64,000 bases of DNA from Sinorhizobium meliloti (GTDB lineage: Bacteria > Pseudomonadota > Alphaproteobacteria > Rhizobiales > Rhizobiaceae): contig NZ_CP141212.1 in assembly GCF_035610345.1 (NCBI RefSeq), positions 2,955,001-3,019,000 of the forward strand. The letters run 5' to 3'. A program made the position numbers and the translations under genes. The notes beneath the pieces were generated by a model. That model was not told where the DNA came from. It made no database searches and saw only the letters and a list, made by a program, of their open reading frames with translations. Below, in pieces: positions 25,973 through 34,697 of this stretch. Numbering within the stretch: the first letter of the stretch is position 1; each line of letters opens with the position of its first letter.

Positions 25973-28900
25973 ATCGAATACGCGGAGAAATTGCTTTCTG
26001 TTTTCATTCTTCTCCCCTTCGCGGGAAGCCTCATTGCAATCTTCTTCCCGTCCGATCAGCGCGGTGCGATTTCCTGGTTTGCAGGTGCGATCGCGCTTGT
26101 CTGCTTCCTGGTGACCGCCGGCCTCTACCCCTACGTCGCCTCGGGCGGCGTCCTCCATTACCGGATCGACTGGGTTCCGCAACTCGGGCTGAACTTCACC
26201 CTCCGGATGGACGGCTTCGCCTGGCTGTTTTCGGCACTGATCACGGCGATCGGCGTTCTCGTCGTCCTTTATGCCCGCTACTATATGGCCGAGGAGGACC
26301 CGGTCCCGCGCTTTTTCGCGCTGTTCCTCGCCTTCATGGGATCGATGCTGGGCGTCGTTCTTTCCGGCAACCTCATTCTGCTCGCCGTCTTCTGGGAGCT
26401 GACCAGCATCGTCTCCTTCCTGCTGATCGGCTATTGGCACCATAACGCACACGCCCGCGACGGCGCCCGCATGGCGCTGACGATTACCGGCATGGGCGGC
26501 CTCGCCATGTTCGTCGGCCTGATACTCATCGGCAAGATCGTCGGCAGCTACGAACTCGACGCGGTTCTCGCCTCGGGCGACGCGATCCGCAACCATCCGC
26601 TCTATGGCACGGTACTTGTCCTCGTCCTGCTCGGGGCGTTGACGAAGAGCGCCCAGTTCCCCTTCCATTTCTGGCTGCCGCACGCGATGGCGGCCCCGAC
26701 GCCGGTTTCGGCCTATCTGCATTCGGCGACGATGGTGAAGGCCGGCGTCTTCCTGCTCGTGCGGTTCTGGCCGGTAATGGCCGGCACGGATGCCTGGTTC
26801 TGGATCGTGGGCCTTGCGGGCCTCACAACGCTCCTGCTCGGCGCCTATTTCGCGATTTTTCAGCAGGATCTGAAAGGACTCCTCGCCTATTCGACGATCA
26901 GTCATCTCGGGCTCATCACCGTTCTCCTGAGCCTCGGCAGTCCGCTGGCGGCCGTCGCCGCGGTCTTTCATATCGTCAACCACGCGACCTTCAAGGCCTC
27001 CCTCTTCATGGCGGCCGGCATCATCGACCACGAAAGCGGCACCCGCGACATGCGCAGGCTGAGCGGGCTTTTCCACTTCATGCCGATCACCGCGACGCTC
27101 GCCATGGTGGCGAGTGCCGCCATGGCCGGCGTGCCGCTGCTCAACGGCTTTCTCTCCAAGGAGATGTTCTTCGCCGAGGCGATCGAGACGCATCTCGTCA
27201 ACCCGCTCGACACGGTTACGCCCTATGTGGCGACGATCGCGGGCATGTTTGCAGTCACCTATTCCCTCCGCTTCATCCACGGCGTCTTCTTCGGCCGGCC
27301 ACCGGCGGACCTCCCGAGAAAACCGCATGAGCCACCCCGCTGGATGCGGGCGCCGGTCGACTTCCTCGTTCTTGCCTGTCTGGTCGTCGGTATTATTCCC
27401 GCCCAGACGATCGGTCCCTTCCTTCACACGGCCGTTCTCTCGGTCCTGCGCGAGGGAACGCCCGATTACAGCCTTTCGGTCTGGCACGGCTGGAACATTC
27501 CGCTGATCATGAGCTTCGTCGCGCTTTCGGGCGGCATCGGCCTCTACTTCCTGATGCGCTCCTATCTGGCGACGGCCGTCGAGGGTCCGCCGGTCTTCCG
27601 CCTGCTCCAGGGGCAGCGCATTTTCGAGCGCGTGCTGGTAACGCTTTCCTGGAAGTGGGCTCGATGGCTCGAACAGCGGCTCGGCACGCGTCGCCTGCAG
27701 CCGCAGATGCGTCTCCTCGTCTTTCTTGCGCTTGCGGCAGGGGCATCGCCGCTTCTTCTCGGCAATTTCGAACTGCCGCCGCTCGTGATCCGCGGCATCG
27801 ATCCCGCCTTCGCCCTGCTTTGGGCGATCGGCATCGCCTGCGCCATCGGCTCCGCCTATCAGGCGAAATTCCACCGTCTCGCCTCGCTGGTCCTCCTCGG
27901 CGGAGCAGGGCTCGTCACCTGCATCACCTTCGTCTGGCTTTCCGCACCCGATCTTGCGGTCACGCAGCTCCTCGTGGAGATCGTCACCACCGTGCTCATT
28001 CTGCTCGGATTGCGCTGGCTTCCGAAGCGCATCGAGGAGCCGAAGGCGGCGGAGGACATCTCGATCAGGGTCCGCCTGAGACGCTTGCGCGATCTGCTGC
28101 TGGCGATCGGCGCCGGCGGGGGAATGATGCTCATCGCCTACACGGTGATGACGCGGCCCCTCCCCGAAACCATCGCCAGCTATTTCCTCGAGCGCGCCTA
28201 TCGGGAGGGCGGCGGCACAAATGTCGTCAACGTCATCCTCGTCGATTTCCGCGGCTTCGATACGCTTGGCGAGATCGCCGTGCTCTGCATCGTCGCGCTC
28301 ACGGTCTTCGCGCTTCTCCTGCGCTTCCGCCCCCAGTCCGACAGCCTGGAGACGCCGGAGCAGCAAAGGGTGCAGAACGCCTTCGACGACGATCATCCCG
28401 ACCGCGCCGCCGGCGACAGCGTCGCCGAATATCTCTTCATCCCGGCAGTGATCATGCGCTGGATGTTTCCGGTCACAGGAATGCTCGCGGCCTTTCTCTT
28501 CCTGCGCGGACATGATCTGCCGGGGGGCGGCTTTGCCGCCGGCATCGCCATGTCGATCGGCTTTATCCTGCAATATATGTCCGGCGGAACCCGCTGGGTC
28601 GAGGAACGGCTCCGCATCCATCCGCTTCGCTGGATGAGCATCGGCCTGCTGGTCGCGACGGCCACGGGCGTCGGGTCCTGGTTCTTCGGCTATCCCTTCC
28701 TCACCTCCCACGCGCAATATGCAAGCCTGCCGGTCGTCGGCAAGTTTCCGCTCGCAAGCGCGATCCTCTTCGACCTCGGCGTCTTCTCGCTGGTGCTCGG
28801 CGCCACCGTTCTCATCCTCATCGCGCTGGCGCACCAGTCGGTCCGTGCGCCGCGTGCGCATGCGAAGGCCGCACGCTCGGACAAGGAGGCGGCGCGCTAA
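25973..28900 (+). CDS. mnhA: Mrp/Mnh/Pha cation:proton antiporter, fused A+B subunit
   Basis: Largest subunit of the multi-subunit Na+/H+ or K+/H+ antiporter in the inner membrane, related to NuoL. About 975 residues. NuoL/MrpA-type segments include FVGLILIG and LTKSAQFPFHFWLPHAMAAP near the middle, and the last 150-190 residues (from about SVAEYLFIPAVIMRWMFPV, with GHDLPGGGFAAGIAMSIGF) are MrpB, so A and B are fused as in rhizobial Pha systems. The start is unclear: AAGGAG lies 8 bases before ATC at 25973, a non-standard initiator; TTG 25991 (GGAG 4 bases upstream) and GTG 25901 are the in-frame alternatives. The next ATG overlaps its stop. Confidence 0.93.
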   Translation: MEYAEKLLSVFILLPFAGSLIAIFFPSDQRGAISWFAGAIALVCFLVTAGLYPYVASGGVLHYRIDWVPQLGLNFTLRMDGFAWLFSALITAIGVLVVLYARYYMAEEDPVPRFFALFLAFMGSMLGVVLSGNLILLAVFWELTSIVSFLLIGYWHHNAHARDGARMALTITGMGGLAMFVGLILIGKIVGSYELDAVLASGDAIRNHPLYGTVLVLVLLGALTKSAQFPFHFWLPHAMAAPTPVSAYLHSATMVKAGVFLLVRFWPVMAGTDAWFWIVGLAGLTTLLLGAYFAIFQQDLKGLLAYSTISHLGLITVLLSLGSPLAAVAAVFHIVNHATFKASLFMAAGIIDHESGTRDMRRLSGLFHFMPITATLAMVASAAMAGVPLLNGFLSKEMFFAEAIETHLVNPLDTVTPYVATIAGMFAVTYSLRFIHGVFFGRPPADLPRKPHEPPRWMRAPVDFLVLACLVVGIIPAQTIGPFLHTAVLSVLREGTPDYSLSVWHGWNIPLIMSFVALSGGIGLYFLMRSYLATAVEGPPVFRLLQGQRIFERVLVTLSWKWARWLEQRLGTRRLQPQMRLLVFLALAAGASPLLLGNFELPPLVIRGIDPAFALLWAIGIACAIGSAYQAKFHRLASLVLLGGAGLVTCITFVWLSAPDLAVTQLLVEIVTTVLILLGLRWLPKRIEEPKAAEDISIRVRLRRLRDLLLAIGAGGGMMLIAYTVMTRPLPETIASYFLERAYREGGGTNVVNVILVDFRGFDTLGEIAVLCIVALTVFALLLRFRPQSDSLETPEQQRVQNAFDDDHPDRAAGDSVAEYLFIPAVIMRWMFPVTGMLAAFLFLRGHDLPGGGFAAGIAMSIGFILQYMSGGTRWVEERLRIHPLRWMSIGLLVATATGVGSWFFGYPFLTSHAQYASLPVVGKFPLASAILFDLGVFSLVLGATVLILIALAHQSVRAPRAHAKAARSDKEAAR

Positions 28901-29247
28901 TGGAACTCATTCTTTCGGCCGGGATCGGCACGCTGACCGCATCGGGCGTCTATCTTCTCCTGAGGCCGCGAACATACCAGGTGATCATCGGGCTTTCGCT
29001 GCTCTCCTTCGCCGTCAATCTCTTCATCTTCGGCATGGGCCGGTTGCGGGTGAACGGCCCTCCGATCCTCGATCCCGGCGGCGTCGGCGATCTCGCCCGC
29101 TATACCGACCCGGTGCCGCAGGCACTGGTGCTGACGGCGATCGTCATCGGCTTCGCCATGACCGCACTTTTCCTCGTGGTGCTGCTCGCCTCCCGCGGCT
29201 TCACCGGAACCGACCATGTGGACGGAAGGGAGCAGCGCGGTGACTGA
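28900..29247 (+). CDS. mnhC: Mrp antiporter subunit C
   Basis: A 115-residue membrane protein with three hydrophobic segments, homologous to NuoK. Family features include YQVIIGLSLLSFAVNLFIF and DPVPQALVLTAIVIGFAMTA, the latter being highly typical of MnhC/MrpC. Its ATG shares one base with the TAA of the preceding gene (TAATG), and its end overlaps the D subunit start by 8 bases, so translation is coupled throughout. Confidence 0.95.
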   Translation: MELILSAGIGTLTASGVYLLLRPRTYQVIIGLSLLSFAVNLFIFGMGRLRVNGPPILDPGGVGDLARYTDPVPQALVLTAIVIGFAMTALFLVVLLASRGFTGTDHVDGREQRGD

Positions 29248-30859
29248 TTGGCTCGATCATCTTCTCATCCTGCCGATCCTCCTGCCGCTTGCCGTGGCTG
29301 CGGTGCTGATCCCGATCAACGAGCGCGACCGCACATTGAAGGGGGCCATCGGCTTCGCGTCCACGCTCGTCGTCTTCATCCTCTCGATGATCCTCATGCG
29401 ACTTGCCGCGGCCGGCACCGGCAGCCTGCCCGGATCAGGGGTCTATCAGCTCGGCAATTGGCCCGCCCCCTTCGGGATCGTCCTCGTGCTCGACCGCCTG
29501 TCGGCCCTGATGCTGTGCCTGACGAGCGGCCTTGCACTCGCCGCGCAGGCCTATTCCATGGCGCGGTGGCACACGGCCGGGCATCACTTCCATTCGCTTT
29601 TCCAGCTTCTCGTAGCCGGTCTCAACGGCGCCTTTCTCACGGGCGACCTCTTCAATCTCTTCGTCTTTTTCGAAATGATGCTGGCCGCCTCCTATGGCCT
29701 GCTCCTGCACGGCTCCGGTCCGCTGCGCGTGAAGGCGGGGCTGCATTATATCGCCGTCAACCTCGCCGCCTCGGCGCTGTTCCTGATCGGCGTCAGCCTG
29801 ATCTACGGCGCCGCCGGCACGCTCAACATGGCCGACCTCGCGACGAAGCTCGCAGCCCTCGAACCGAGAAGCAGAACACTCGTCGAAATGGGCTCGGCCA
29901 TCCTCGGCGTCGCCTTTCTCGTCAAGGCGGGCATGTGGCCGCTCAGCTTCTGGCTGCCGACGGCCTATGCCGCGGCGACGCCGCCGGTCGCAGGCGTCTT
30001 CGCGGTCCTGACCAAAGTCGGCATCTACGTCATCATCCGCCTGCATCTGCTCGTCTTCGGCACTGCGGCGGGCACATCGTCCGGTTTCGGCCAGGACTGG
30101 CTCGTCACCGGGGGAATGCTGACGATCGCCTTCGGCGGTATCGGCGTGCTCGCCTCGCAGGCGATGGGCCGTCTTGCGGGCTACTCCGTTCTCGTATCCT
30201 CGGGGACCCTGCTCGCCGCGGTTGGCCTCGGCCACGACGGAATGCTCGCCGGCGCACTCTTCTATCTTGTCAGCTCGACACTGACGATCGGGGCCTTCTT
30301 CCTGTTGATCGAGCTCGTCGAACGCGGCCGGGACGCCGGCGCCGACGTTCTGGCCGTGACGATGGAAGCCTATGGCGATTTTGACGAGGACGAGGAGGAG
30401 GAAGAGGTCGGCGTCGCCATTCCCGGCACGATGGCCGTTCTCGGCCTCTGCTTCTGCCTCTGTGCCCTGCTGCTGGCCGGCCTGCCGCCTTTCTCCGGCT
30501 TCATCGCCAAATTCGCGCTCATCAGCGGCCTCTTCGACATGCCGGGCGCCGAGCTCGCGACCGCGATATCCGCCGCCGACTGGACCTATGTCACTCTCCT
30601 CATCCTGTCCGGGCTCGCTGCCATGATCGCGATGAACCGCATCGGCATCCGAACGTTCTGGGCGTCGATCGAGGGTACGATCCCGCGGGTCGTGGTGATC
30701 GAGATCACGCCGGTCGTCGTCCTGCTCGCAGCCTGCATCTTCCTGAGCCTGCAGGCGGGGCCCGCGATGCGCTACATGCAGGCGACGGCTGACGATCTGC
30801 TCGCGCCCCTCACCCACAGCGAGCGCGTGCTTTCGGCGCCGCGGGCCGGGAGCCAGTAG
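29240..30859 (+). CDS. mnhD: Mrp antiporter subunit D
   Basis: A 539-residue NuoM/NuoN-like membrane subunit proposed to form a proton channel. About 14 hydrophobic segments, with the core motifs FFEMMLAASYGLLL, LVKAGMWPLSFWLPTAYAAA (conserved lysine in the membrane) and VAGVFAVLTKVGIYVIIR. An acidic loop rich in Asp and Glu (DFDEDEEEEEVG) lies near residue 385-400, a feature I recall in rhizobial PhaD. The start is GTG 29240, with GGGAG 7 bases upstream; the frame extends further upstream inside subunit C, which is less likely. Confidence 0.94.
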   Translation: MTDWLDHLLILPILLPLAVAAVLIPINERDRTLKGAIGFASTLVVFILSMILMRLAAAGTGSLPGSGVYQLGNWPAPFGIVLVLDRLSALMLCLTSGLALAAQAYSMARWHTAGHHFHSLFQLLVAGLNGAFLTGDLFNLFVFFEMMLAASYGLLLHGSGPLRVKAGLHYIAVNLAASALFLIGVSLIYGAAGTLNMADLATKLAALEPRSRTLVEMGSAILGVAFLVKAGMWPLSFWLPTAYAAATPPVAGVFAVLTKVGIYVIIRLHLLVFGTAAGTSSGFGQDWLVTGGMLTIAFGGIGVLASQAMGRLAGYSVLVSSGTLLAAVGLGHDGMLAGALFYLVSSTLTIGAFFLLIELVERGRDAGADVLAVTMEAYGDFDEDEEEEEVGVAIPGTMAVLGLCFCLCALLLAGLPPFSGFIAKFALISGLFDMPGAELATAISAADWTYVTLLILSGLAAMIAMNRIGIRTFWASIEGTIPRVVVIEITPVVVLLAACIFLSLQAGPAMRYMQATADDLLAPLTHSERVLSAPRAGSQ

Positions 30860-30861
30860 CG

Positions 30862-31347
30862 ATGCGTACCTGGTTCCCCTACCCGCTGCTCTCGATCGCG
30901 CTCCTCCTCATGTGGCTGCTTCTGAGCCAGTCCGTGGCGCCGGGCTCAATCGTCCTCGGCCTGGTGGTCAGCACGGCTCTCGCATGGGTGACGCTCAACC
31001 TGCAGCCCGCCCGCTCGCGTCTCCACCGCTGGAGCCGGATCGCCGGATTCATCCTGCGCGTCGTCGGCGACGTTATCCGCTCCAATATCGCCGTCACGCT
31101 CATCATCCTGCGCGCAGGCAGGCGTCCGGTGAATGCGGGCTTCATGACGGTCAGCCTCGATCTCGCCGACGAGAACGCCCTGGCGCTGCTCGCCTGCGTC
31201 GTCACGGCGACGCCGGGCACCGCATGGCTCGAATATGACCGTCGCCGGAAGATCCTGCTCTTCCACGTGCTCGACATCGACAACGAGGACCTGTGGCGGA
31301 AAACGATCACGCGCTATGCGGCCGATTTGAAGGAGATATTCGAATGA
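30862..31347 (+). CDS. mnhE: Mrp antiporter subunit E
   Basis: A 161-residue subunit with N-terminal hydrophobic segments (LLSIALLLMWLLLSQSVAPG, then IVLGLVVSTALAWV) and a cytoplasmic C-terminal half. The block TVSLDLADENALALLACVVT followed by TPGTAWLEYD is diagnostic for MnhE/MrpE. It starts 2 bases after the D subunit stop and overlaps subunit F by an ATGA junction. This subunit is needed for assembly in characterised systems. Confidence 0.94.
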   Translation: MRTWFPYPLLSIALLLMWLLLSQSVAPGSIVLGLVVSTALAWVTLNLQPARSRLHRWSRIAGFILRVVGDVIRSNIAVTLIILRAGRRPVNAGFMTVSLDLADENALALLACVVTATPGTAWLEYDRRRKILLFHVLDIDNEDLWRKTITRYAADLKEIFE

Positions 31348-31625
31348 TGGAGCTTGCCGTCGTCTGGTCCGTGCTCGTCGCACAGACCATGCTTGCGCTG
31401 GCCATGGCCTTCGCGCTCTACCGCATGGCCAGAGGACCGAGGGCCCAGGACCGCATTCTCGGTCTCGACACGCTCTACATCAATGCGATGCTGATGCTCA
31501 TCACCTTCGGTATCCGTACGGCGAATACGGTCTATTTCGAAACGGCGCTGATCATCGCAGTGATCGGCTTCGCCTCGTCCATCGCGTTGGCAAAATTCCT
31601 GATGCGCGGCGAGGTGATCGAATGA
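31344..31625 (+). CDS. mnhF: Mrp antiporter subunit F
   Basis: A 93-residue protein with three hydrophobic segments. The motif YRMARGPRAQDRILGLDTLY (about 26-45) is the RGP...DR signature of MnhF/MrpF. ATG 31344 overlaps the stop of subunit E as ATGA; a second ATG follows directly and cannot be excluded as the start. It in turn overlaps subunit G by an ATGA junction. Confidence 0.94.
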   Translation: MMELAVVWSVLVAQTMLALAMAFALYRMARGPRAQDRILGLDTLYINAMLMLITFGIRTANTVYFETALIIAVIGFASSIALAKFLMRGEVIE

Positions 31626-31987
31626 GCCATCTGACCGACCTTCCGCCATGGGCGGCGCTGCTCGTCTGCGGCCTGATGCTTATCGGCGCCGCGACCACCC
31701 TGATAGGATCGCTCGGGCTCCTGCGCCTGCCCGACTTCTACGCGCGCCTGCACGCCCCGACGATCGCGACCAGCGGCGGCACCATCCTCCTCTGCCTCGC
31801 GTCCATCCTCTGCTTCGCCGTCCTGCAGAGCCGCTGGGTGTTCCACGAAGTCCTCATCATCTTCTTCGTGACGGTGACGACGCCCGTGACCCTGATGCTG
31901 CTTGGCCAGGCGACCCTGTACCGCGACCGCTTCGAGGAACGGCCAGGCGTGCCGCCCAAGCAGAAACCCGCACCGGGTGAAGAATAG
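31622..31987 (+). CDS. mnhG: Mrp antiporter subunit G
   Basis: A 121-residue last subunit with three hydrophobic segments. The block GSLGLLRLPDFYARLHAPTI (about 29-48) is the diagnostic MnhG/MrpG motif. Its C-terminal tail is short and Pro/Lys-rich (GVPPKQKPAPGEE). The ATG overlaps the stop of subunit F. It ends the operon directly against the convergent quinone reductase gene, whose stop begins at the next base, so no separate terminator fits between them. Confidence 0.94.
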   Translation: MSHLTDLPPWAALLVCGLMLIGAATTLIGSLGLLRLPDFYARLHAPTIATSGGTILLCLASILCFAVLQSRWVFHEVLIIFFVTVTTPVTLMLLGQATLYRDRFEERPGVPPKQKPAPGEE

Positions 31988-32800
31988 CTACTCGCCCGCC
32001 TGACGAAGCGCCTCCCGCGTCTCATCCAGGTGAAGCGCAAAACCGGACGCAGTCTGGTCTTCCAGTCCGGGGCGGAGCTGCATGCTTGGAATGAGATAGT
32101 CTCCGCCATTTTGCTGCCTAAATGGAATGGGTGAGACGGTCCCGATCGTCCGCATCCTTTCCCGAAGACCCTCAGCGGCCTCAGTGAATCCGGCTTCGTC
32201 GAGGCGATCGGCGCGATAAGCCACGAAGGGAGGAAGCACGTCATAGCCGGGATAATAGAGGATGCCGTGATTGATCGGGAACAGAAGGTCGTCGATCGGT
32301 CCGTTCACCCCGCGGGCCGAATAGTGCTCTTCCCAACCCCCGGCGGTGACGATCAGCATCGCGCGTTTGCCTGCCAGGTTGCCTTCGCCATAGCGGTCGC
32401 CCCAGCGCTTGTCGCTATGCTCGCCGACGCCATAGGCGAAACCGTAGGCGAACACCCGATCGACCCAGCCCTTGAGAATGGCAGGCATGGAAAACCACCA
32501 GAGCGGGAATTGGAGGATCAGAACGTCGGCCCACAGCAGCTTGTCGATCTCCGCCCTTACATCTTCCGTCAAAGCACCGGTTTCGAAGGCGTTCTTGGAC
32601 GCCGCGACCGGCACCAGCCGCGCATCCGGCGGCAAAAGGGGGAAATCGGCGTGACCGACTTCGGACTTCCAGCCGTCGGCATAGAGGTCAGAGATCCGCA
32701 CTTCGTGACCTTGGGTCATGAGCTCCTCGACGGCGACGTCGCGGAGCGCTCCGTTGAGCGAACGCGATTCAGGGTGGGCAAAGACGAGCAGAATTTTCAT
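31988..32800 (-). CDS. NAD(P)H quinone oxidoreductase-like flavoprotein
   Basis: A 270-residue flavodoxin-fold protein of the NQO1/KefF/MdaB-type group that reduces quinones or similar acceptors with FMN or FAD. It begins with the nucleotide-binding strand KILLVFAHPESRSLNGAL (about 2-19), followed by DLYADGW, LILQFPLWWFSMPAILKGW (about 95-113) and TAGGWEEHYSARGVNG. Its stop abuts mnhG. It is divergent from a LysR gene over a 90-base gap containing a LysR-type palindrome, so it is the likely target. Inducer and acceptor are unknown. Confidence 0.9.
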   Translation of the reverse strand: MKILLVFAHPESRSLNGALRDVAVEELMTQGHEVRISDLYADGWKSEVGHADFPLLPPDARLVPVAASKNAFETGALTEDVRAEIDKLLWADVLILQFPLWWFSMPAILKGWVDRVFAYGFAYGVGEHSDKRWGDRYGEGNLAGKRAMLIVTAGGWEEHYSARGVNGPIDDLLFPINHGILYYPGYDVLPPFVAYRADRLDEAGFTEAAEGLRERMRTIGTVSPIPFRQQNGGDYLIPSMQLRPGLEDQTASGFALHLDETREALRQAGE

Positions 32801-32849
32801 GGATCATTCTCCTGATAGTAGGTTGCCTCACTGTAGCCGGAGCATCAGT

Positions 32850-32870
32850 ATTCCACTATATGTCTGGAAT
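32850..32870. promoter_or_regulatory. LysR-type binding palindrome ATTCCA-N9-TGGAAT
   Basis: Perfect 6-base arms 9 bases apart, containing the T-N11-A pattern of LysR-type sites, in the gap between the divergent quinone reductase gene and lysR. It lies about 50 bases upstream of the reductase and 20 bases upstream of the regulator. Confidence 0.6.
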
Positions 32871-32890
32871 GGATATGATTGAGCCATATA

Positions 32891-33823
32891 ATGGATAAAT
32901 CGGACGTCACCCTCGAACGGATACGCACCTTCGTTCGCGTCTCGGAACGGGGCAGCTTGTCGGCAGTGGCGCGAGAGCTCGGCATCGGCCAATCCACCGT
33001 GACGCGGCATCTGCGCGAACTCGAGGAGGCCGTCGGCGCGCCTTTGCTGACCAGGACCACCCGGCGCGTCACGATGACCGACGAAGGCAGCCGCTACTAT
33101 GCTCGAAGCGTCGAGATCCTGCGCCTGGTGGAACAGGCCAGCGACGAGGTGCGCGTTACGCGCGGCGCCCACGCCGGCACGATCCGCATCTCCTGCACGG
33201 CGGCTTTTGGTGTGCTGCATGTAAGCCGGCTTATCTTCGAATTTCAGGACGCCTATCCGGATATCGGCGTCGATTTGAGCCTTACCGATGAGCGGATCGA
33301 CCTCGTGCGGGAGGGAATTGATGTGGCGCTCCGCCTGGGGCCTCTTACCGACAGTTCGATGCGGATGAAGGCGCTTGGCCAAAGCCGACGGCTGCTGGTG
33401 GCAGCGCCGGCCTACCTGGCGAAGCGAGGAAGACCGGCCACTCCACAGGAGCTCATAGGGCACGAAGGCATCCGGATGTCGAATGTGGCAGGCAGCGAAA
33501 CCCTCGCCCTGCAGGGGCGGGATGGCAGGTACCACGCCGTTCCCTTCGGCGGTCGCTTGACAGTGGACCATGGCCTCGCCGCACGCGAAGCGCTCGTCTC
33601 CGGACGCGGCATCGCGCCTGCGCATCGATGGCTTGTCGGCGATCTTCTGGAGGCGGGAAGGATCGAGGTCGTGCTGCCCGACTATTCGCTTCCTTCCGTG
33701 CCGCTCAACATGCTGGTCGTACCGGAACGCGCCGGCATCTCCCGGGTCCGCCTTCTCATCGACTTCCTCGCAAATGAGATCGGCAAGCTTCCGGGAATGG
33801 ACCGTTCGCCGAACGGGCAATGA
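32891..33823 (+). CDS. LysR-family transcriptional regulator
   Basis: A 310-residue regulator. The N-terminal winged helix shows TLERIRTFVRVSERGSLSAV and the HTH ARELGIGQSTVTRHLRELEE (about 26-45); a PBP-like effector domain follows (from about 90, IRISCTAAFGVLHVSRLIFE). Sequence style resembles the AaeR/DsdC-unrelated LTTR group that controls adjacent oxidoreductases. ATG 32891 is used; an in-frame TTG at 32879 would add four residues. The likely target is the divergent flavoprotein gene, by the shared palindrome and common gene arrangement. Confidence 0.92.
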   Translation: MDKSDVTLERIRTFVRVSERGSLSAVARELGIGQSTVTRHLRELEEAVGAPLLTRTTRRVTMTDEGSRYYARSVEILRLVEQASDEVRVTRGAHAGTIRISCTAAFGVLHVSRLIFEFQDAYPDIGVDLSLTDERIDLVREGIDVALRLGPLTDSSMRMKALGQSRRLLVAAPAYLAKRGRPATPQELIGHEGIRMSNVAGSETLALQGRDGRYHAVPFGGRLTVDHGLAAREALVSGRGIAPAHRWLVGDLLEAGRIEVVLPDYSLPSVPLNMLVVPERAGISRVRLLIDFLANEIGKLPGMDRSPNGQ

Positions 33824-33840
33824 TCAGCCGGCGCTTTTCT

Positions 33841-33886
33841 GCGGCGCCGCGTGTCTTATCAGGAAAGCTCGCTATAGCACTTTGAA
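33841..33886. repeat. Diverged copy of an intergenic hairpin repeat
   Basis: GCGGCGCCGCGTGTCTTATC continues to AGCACTTTGA and aligns with the element at 58851-58909 (shared CGTCTTATCAG-type core, AAAG, TCGCT and TAGCAC blocks). Both copies lie between convergent genes, here lysR and cobM. Confidence 0.65.
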
Positions 33887-33900
33887 CGATGCCCGCCCGT

Positions 33901-34659
33901 TCAATCGCGCCCGCGGAAGCGGCGCTGATAGGCGGGGTCGTAGAGCGAGCTTTCGCGGAAATCCGATGCCTCCAGGCCCGGTCCGACGAAGATCAGCGCG
34001 GTGCGTTCGATCGGGTCCGCCGCGACCCTGGCTGCGATATCGACGAGCGTGCCGCGGACGACGCGTTCGTCCGGCCAGGAGGCCTTGGCCACGATCGCGA
34101 CCGGGCAGTCGGCGCCGTAAAGCGGCGTCAGCTCCTCGACCACCTGACCGAGCGCGTGAATCGCAAGATGGATCGCAAGCGTCGAACCGGTGGCGCCGAA
34201 GGCGGCAAGCGTCTCGCTGTTCGGCATCGGCGAGGCACGACCCGAGACGCGGGTCAGCACCAGACTCTGCGCGACCGCCGGGATCGTCAGCTCGCGGCCG
34301 AGCGTCGCGGCAGCGGCAGCGAAGGCGGGGACGCCCGGGGTCATCGTGTAGGCGATCCCATTCTTCTCCAGCCGGCGGATCTGTTCTGCCACCGCGCTCC
34401 AGACGGAGAGATCGCCGGAATGCAGCCGGGCGACATCCTCGCCGGCTTCGGCGGCGCGGACATATTCCGCCTCGATCTCGTCAAGCGACATCGGCGCGGT
34501 ATCGATAATGCGAGCGCCCGGCGGGCAATATTGCAAGAGCTCGGCCGATACGATCGAACCGGCGTAGAGGCAGACGGGGCAGCGGCCGATCAGGTCCCTG
34601 CCCCTGATCGTGATGAGGTCTGCCGCGCCCGGGCCTGCGCCGATGAAATGAACCGTCAT
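33901..34659 (-). CDS. cobM: Precorrin-4 C(11)-methyltransferase
   Basis: Methylates C-11 of the corrin precursor with S-adenosylmethionine in the aerobic B12 pathway. The 252-residue product belongs to the SUMT-like methyltransferase family: [18 protein letters not shown] (about 3-20), [21 protein letters not shown] (about 80-95) and [18 protein letters not shown] 34659 has GAGAGGAC upstream. It is the last gene of the minus-strand cobL-cobM pair, 38 bases after cobL. Confidence 0.95.
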   Translation of the reverse strand: MTVHFIGAGPGAADLITIRGRDLIGRCPVCLYAGSIVSAELLQYCPPGARIIDTAPMSLDEIEAEYVRAAEAGEDVARLHSGDLSVWSAVAEQIRRLEKNGIAYTMTPGVPAFAAAAATLGRELTIPAVAQSLVLTRVSGRASPMPNSETLAAFGATGSTLAIHLAIHALGQVVEELTPLYGADCPVAIVAKASWPDERVVRGTLVDIAARVAADPIERTALIFVGPGLEASDFRESSLYDPAYQRRFRGRD

Positions 34660-34697
34660 GATCTGTCCTCTCGAAAAAGCATGGCTCGTAGATCGGC

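Noticed and set aside
25916-28861. A 981-codon open frame antisense to the antiporter A subunit
   Set aside because: Arises from GC-rich codon bias; composition is Arg/Asp/Glu/Gly-rich without domains, and the plus strand encodes a clear MrpA-B protein.
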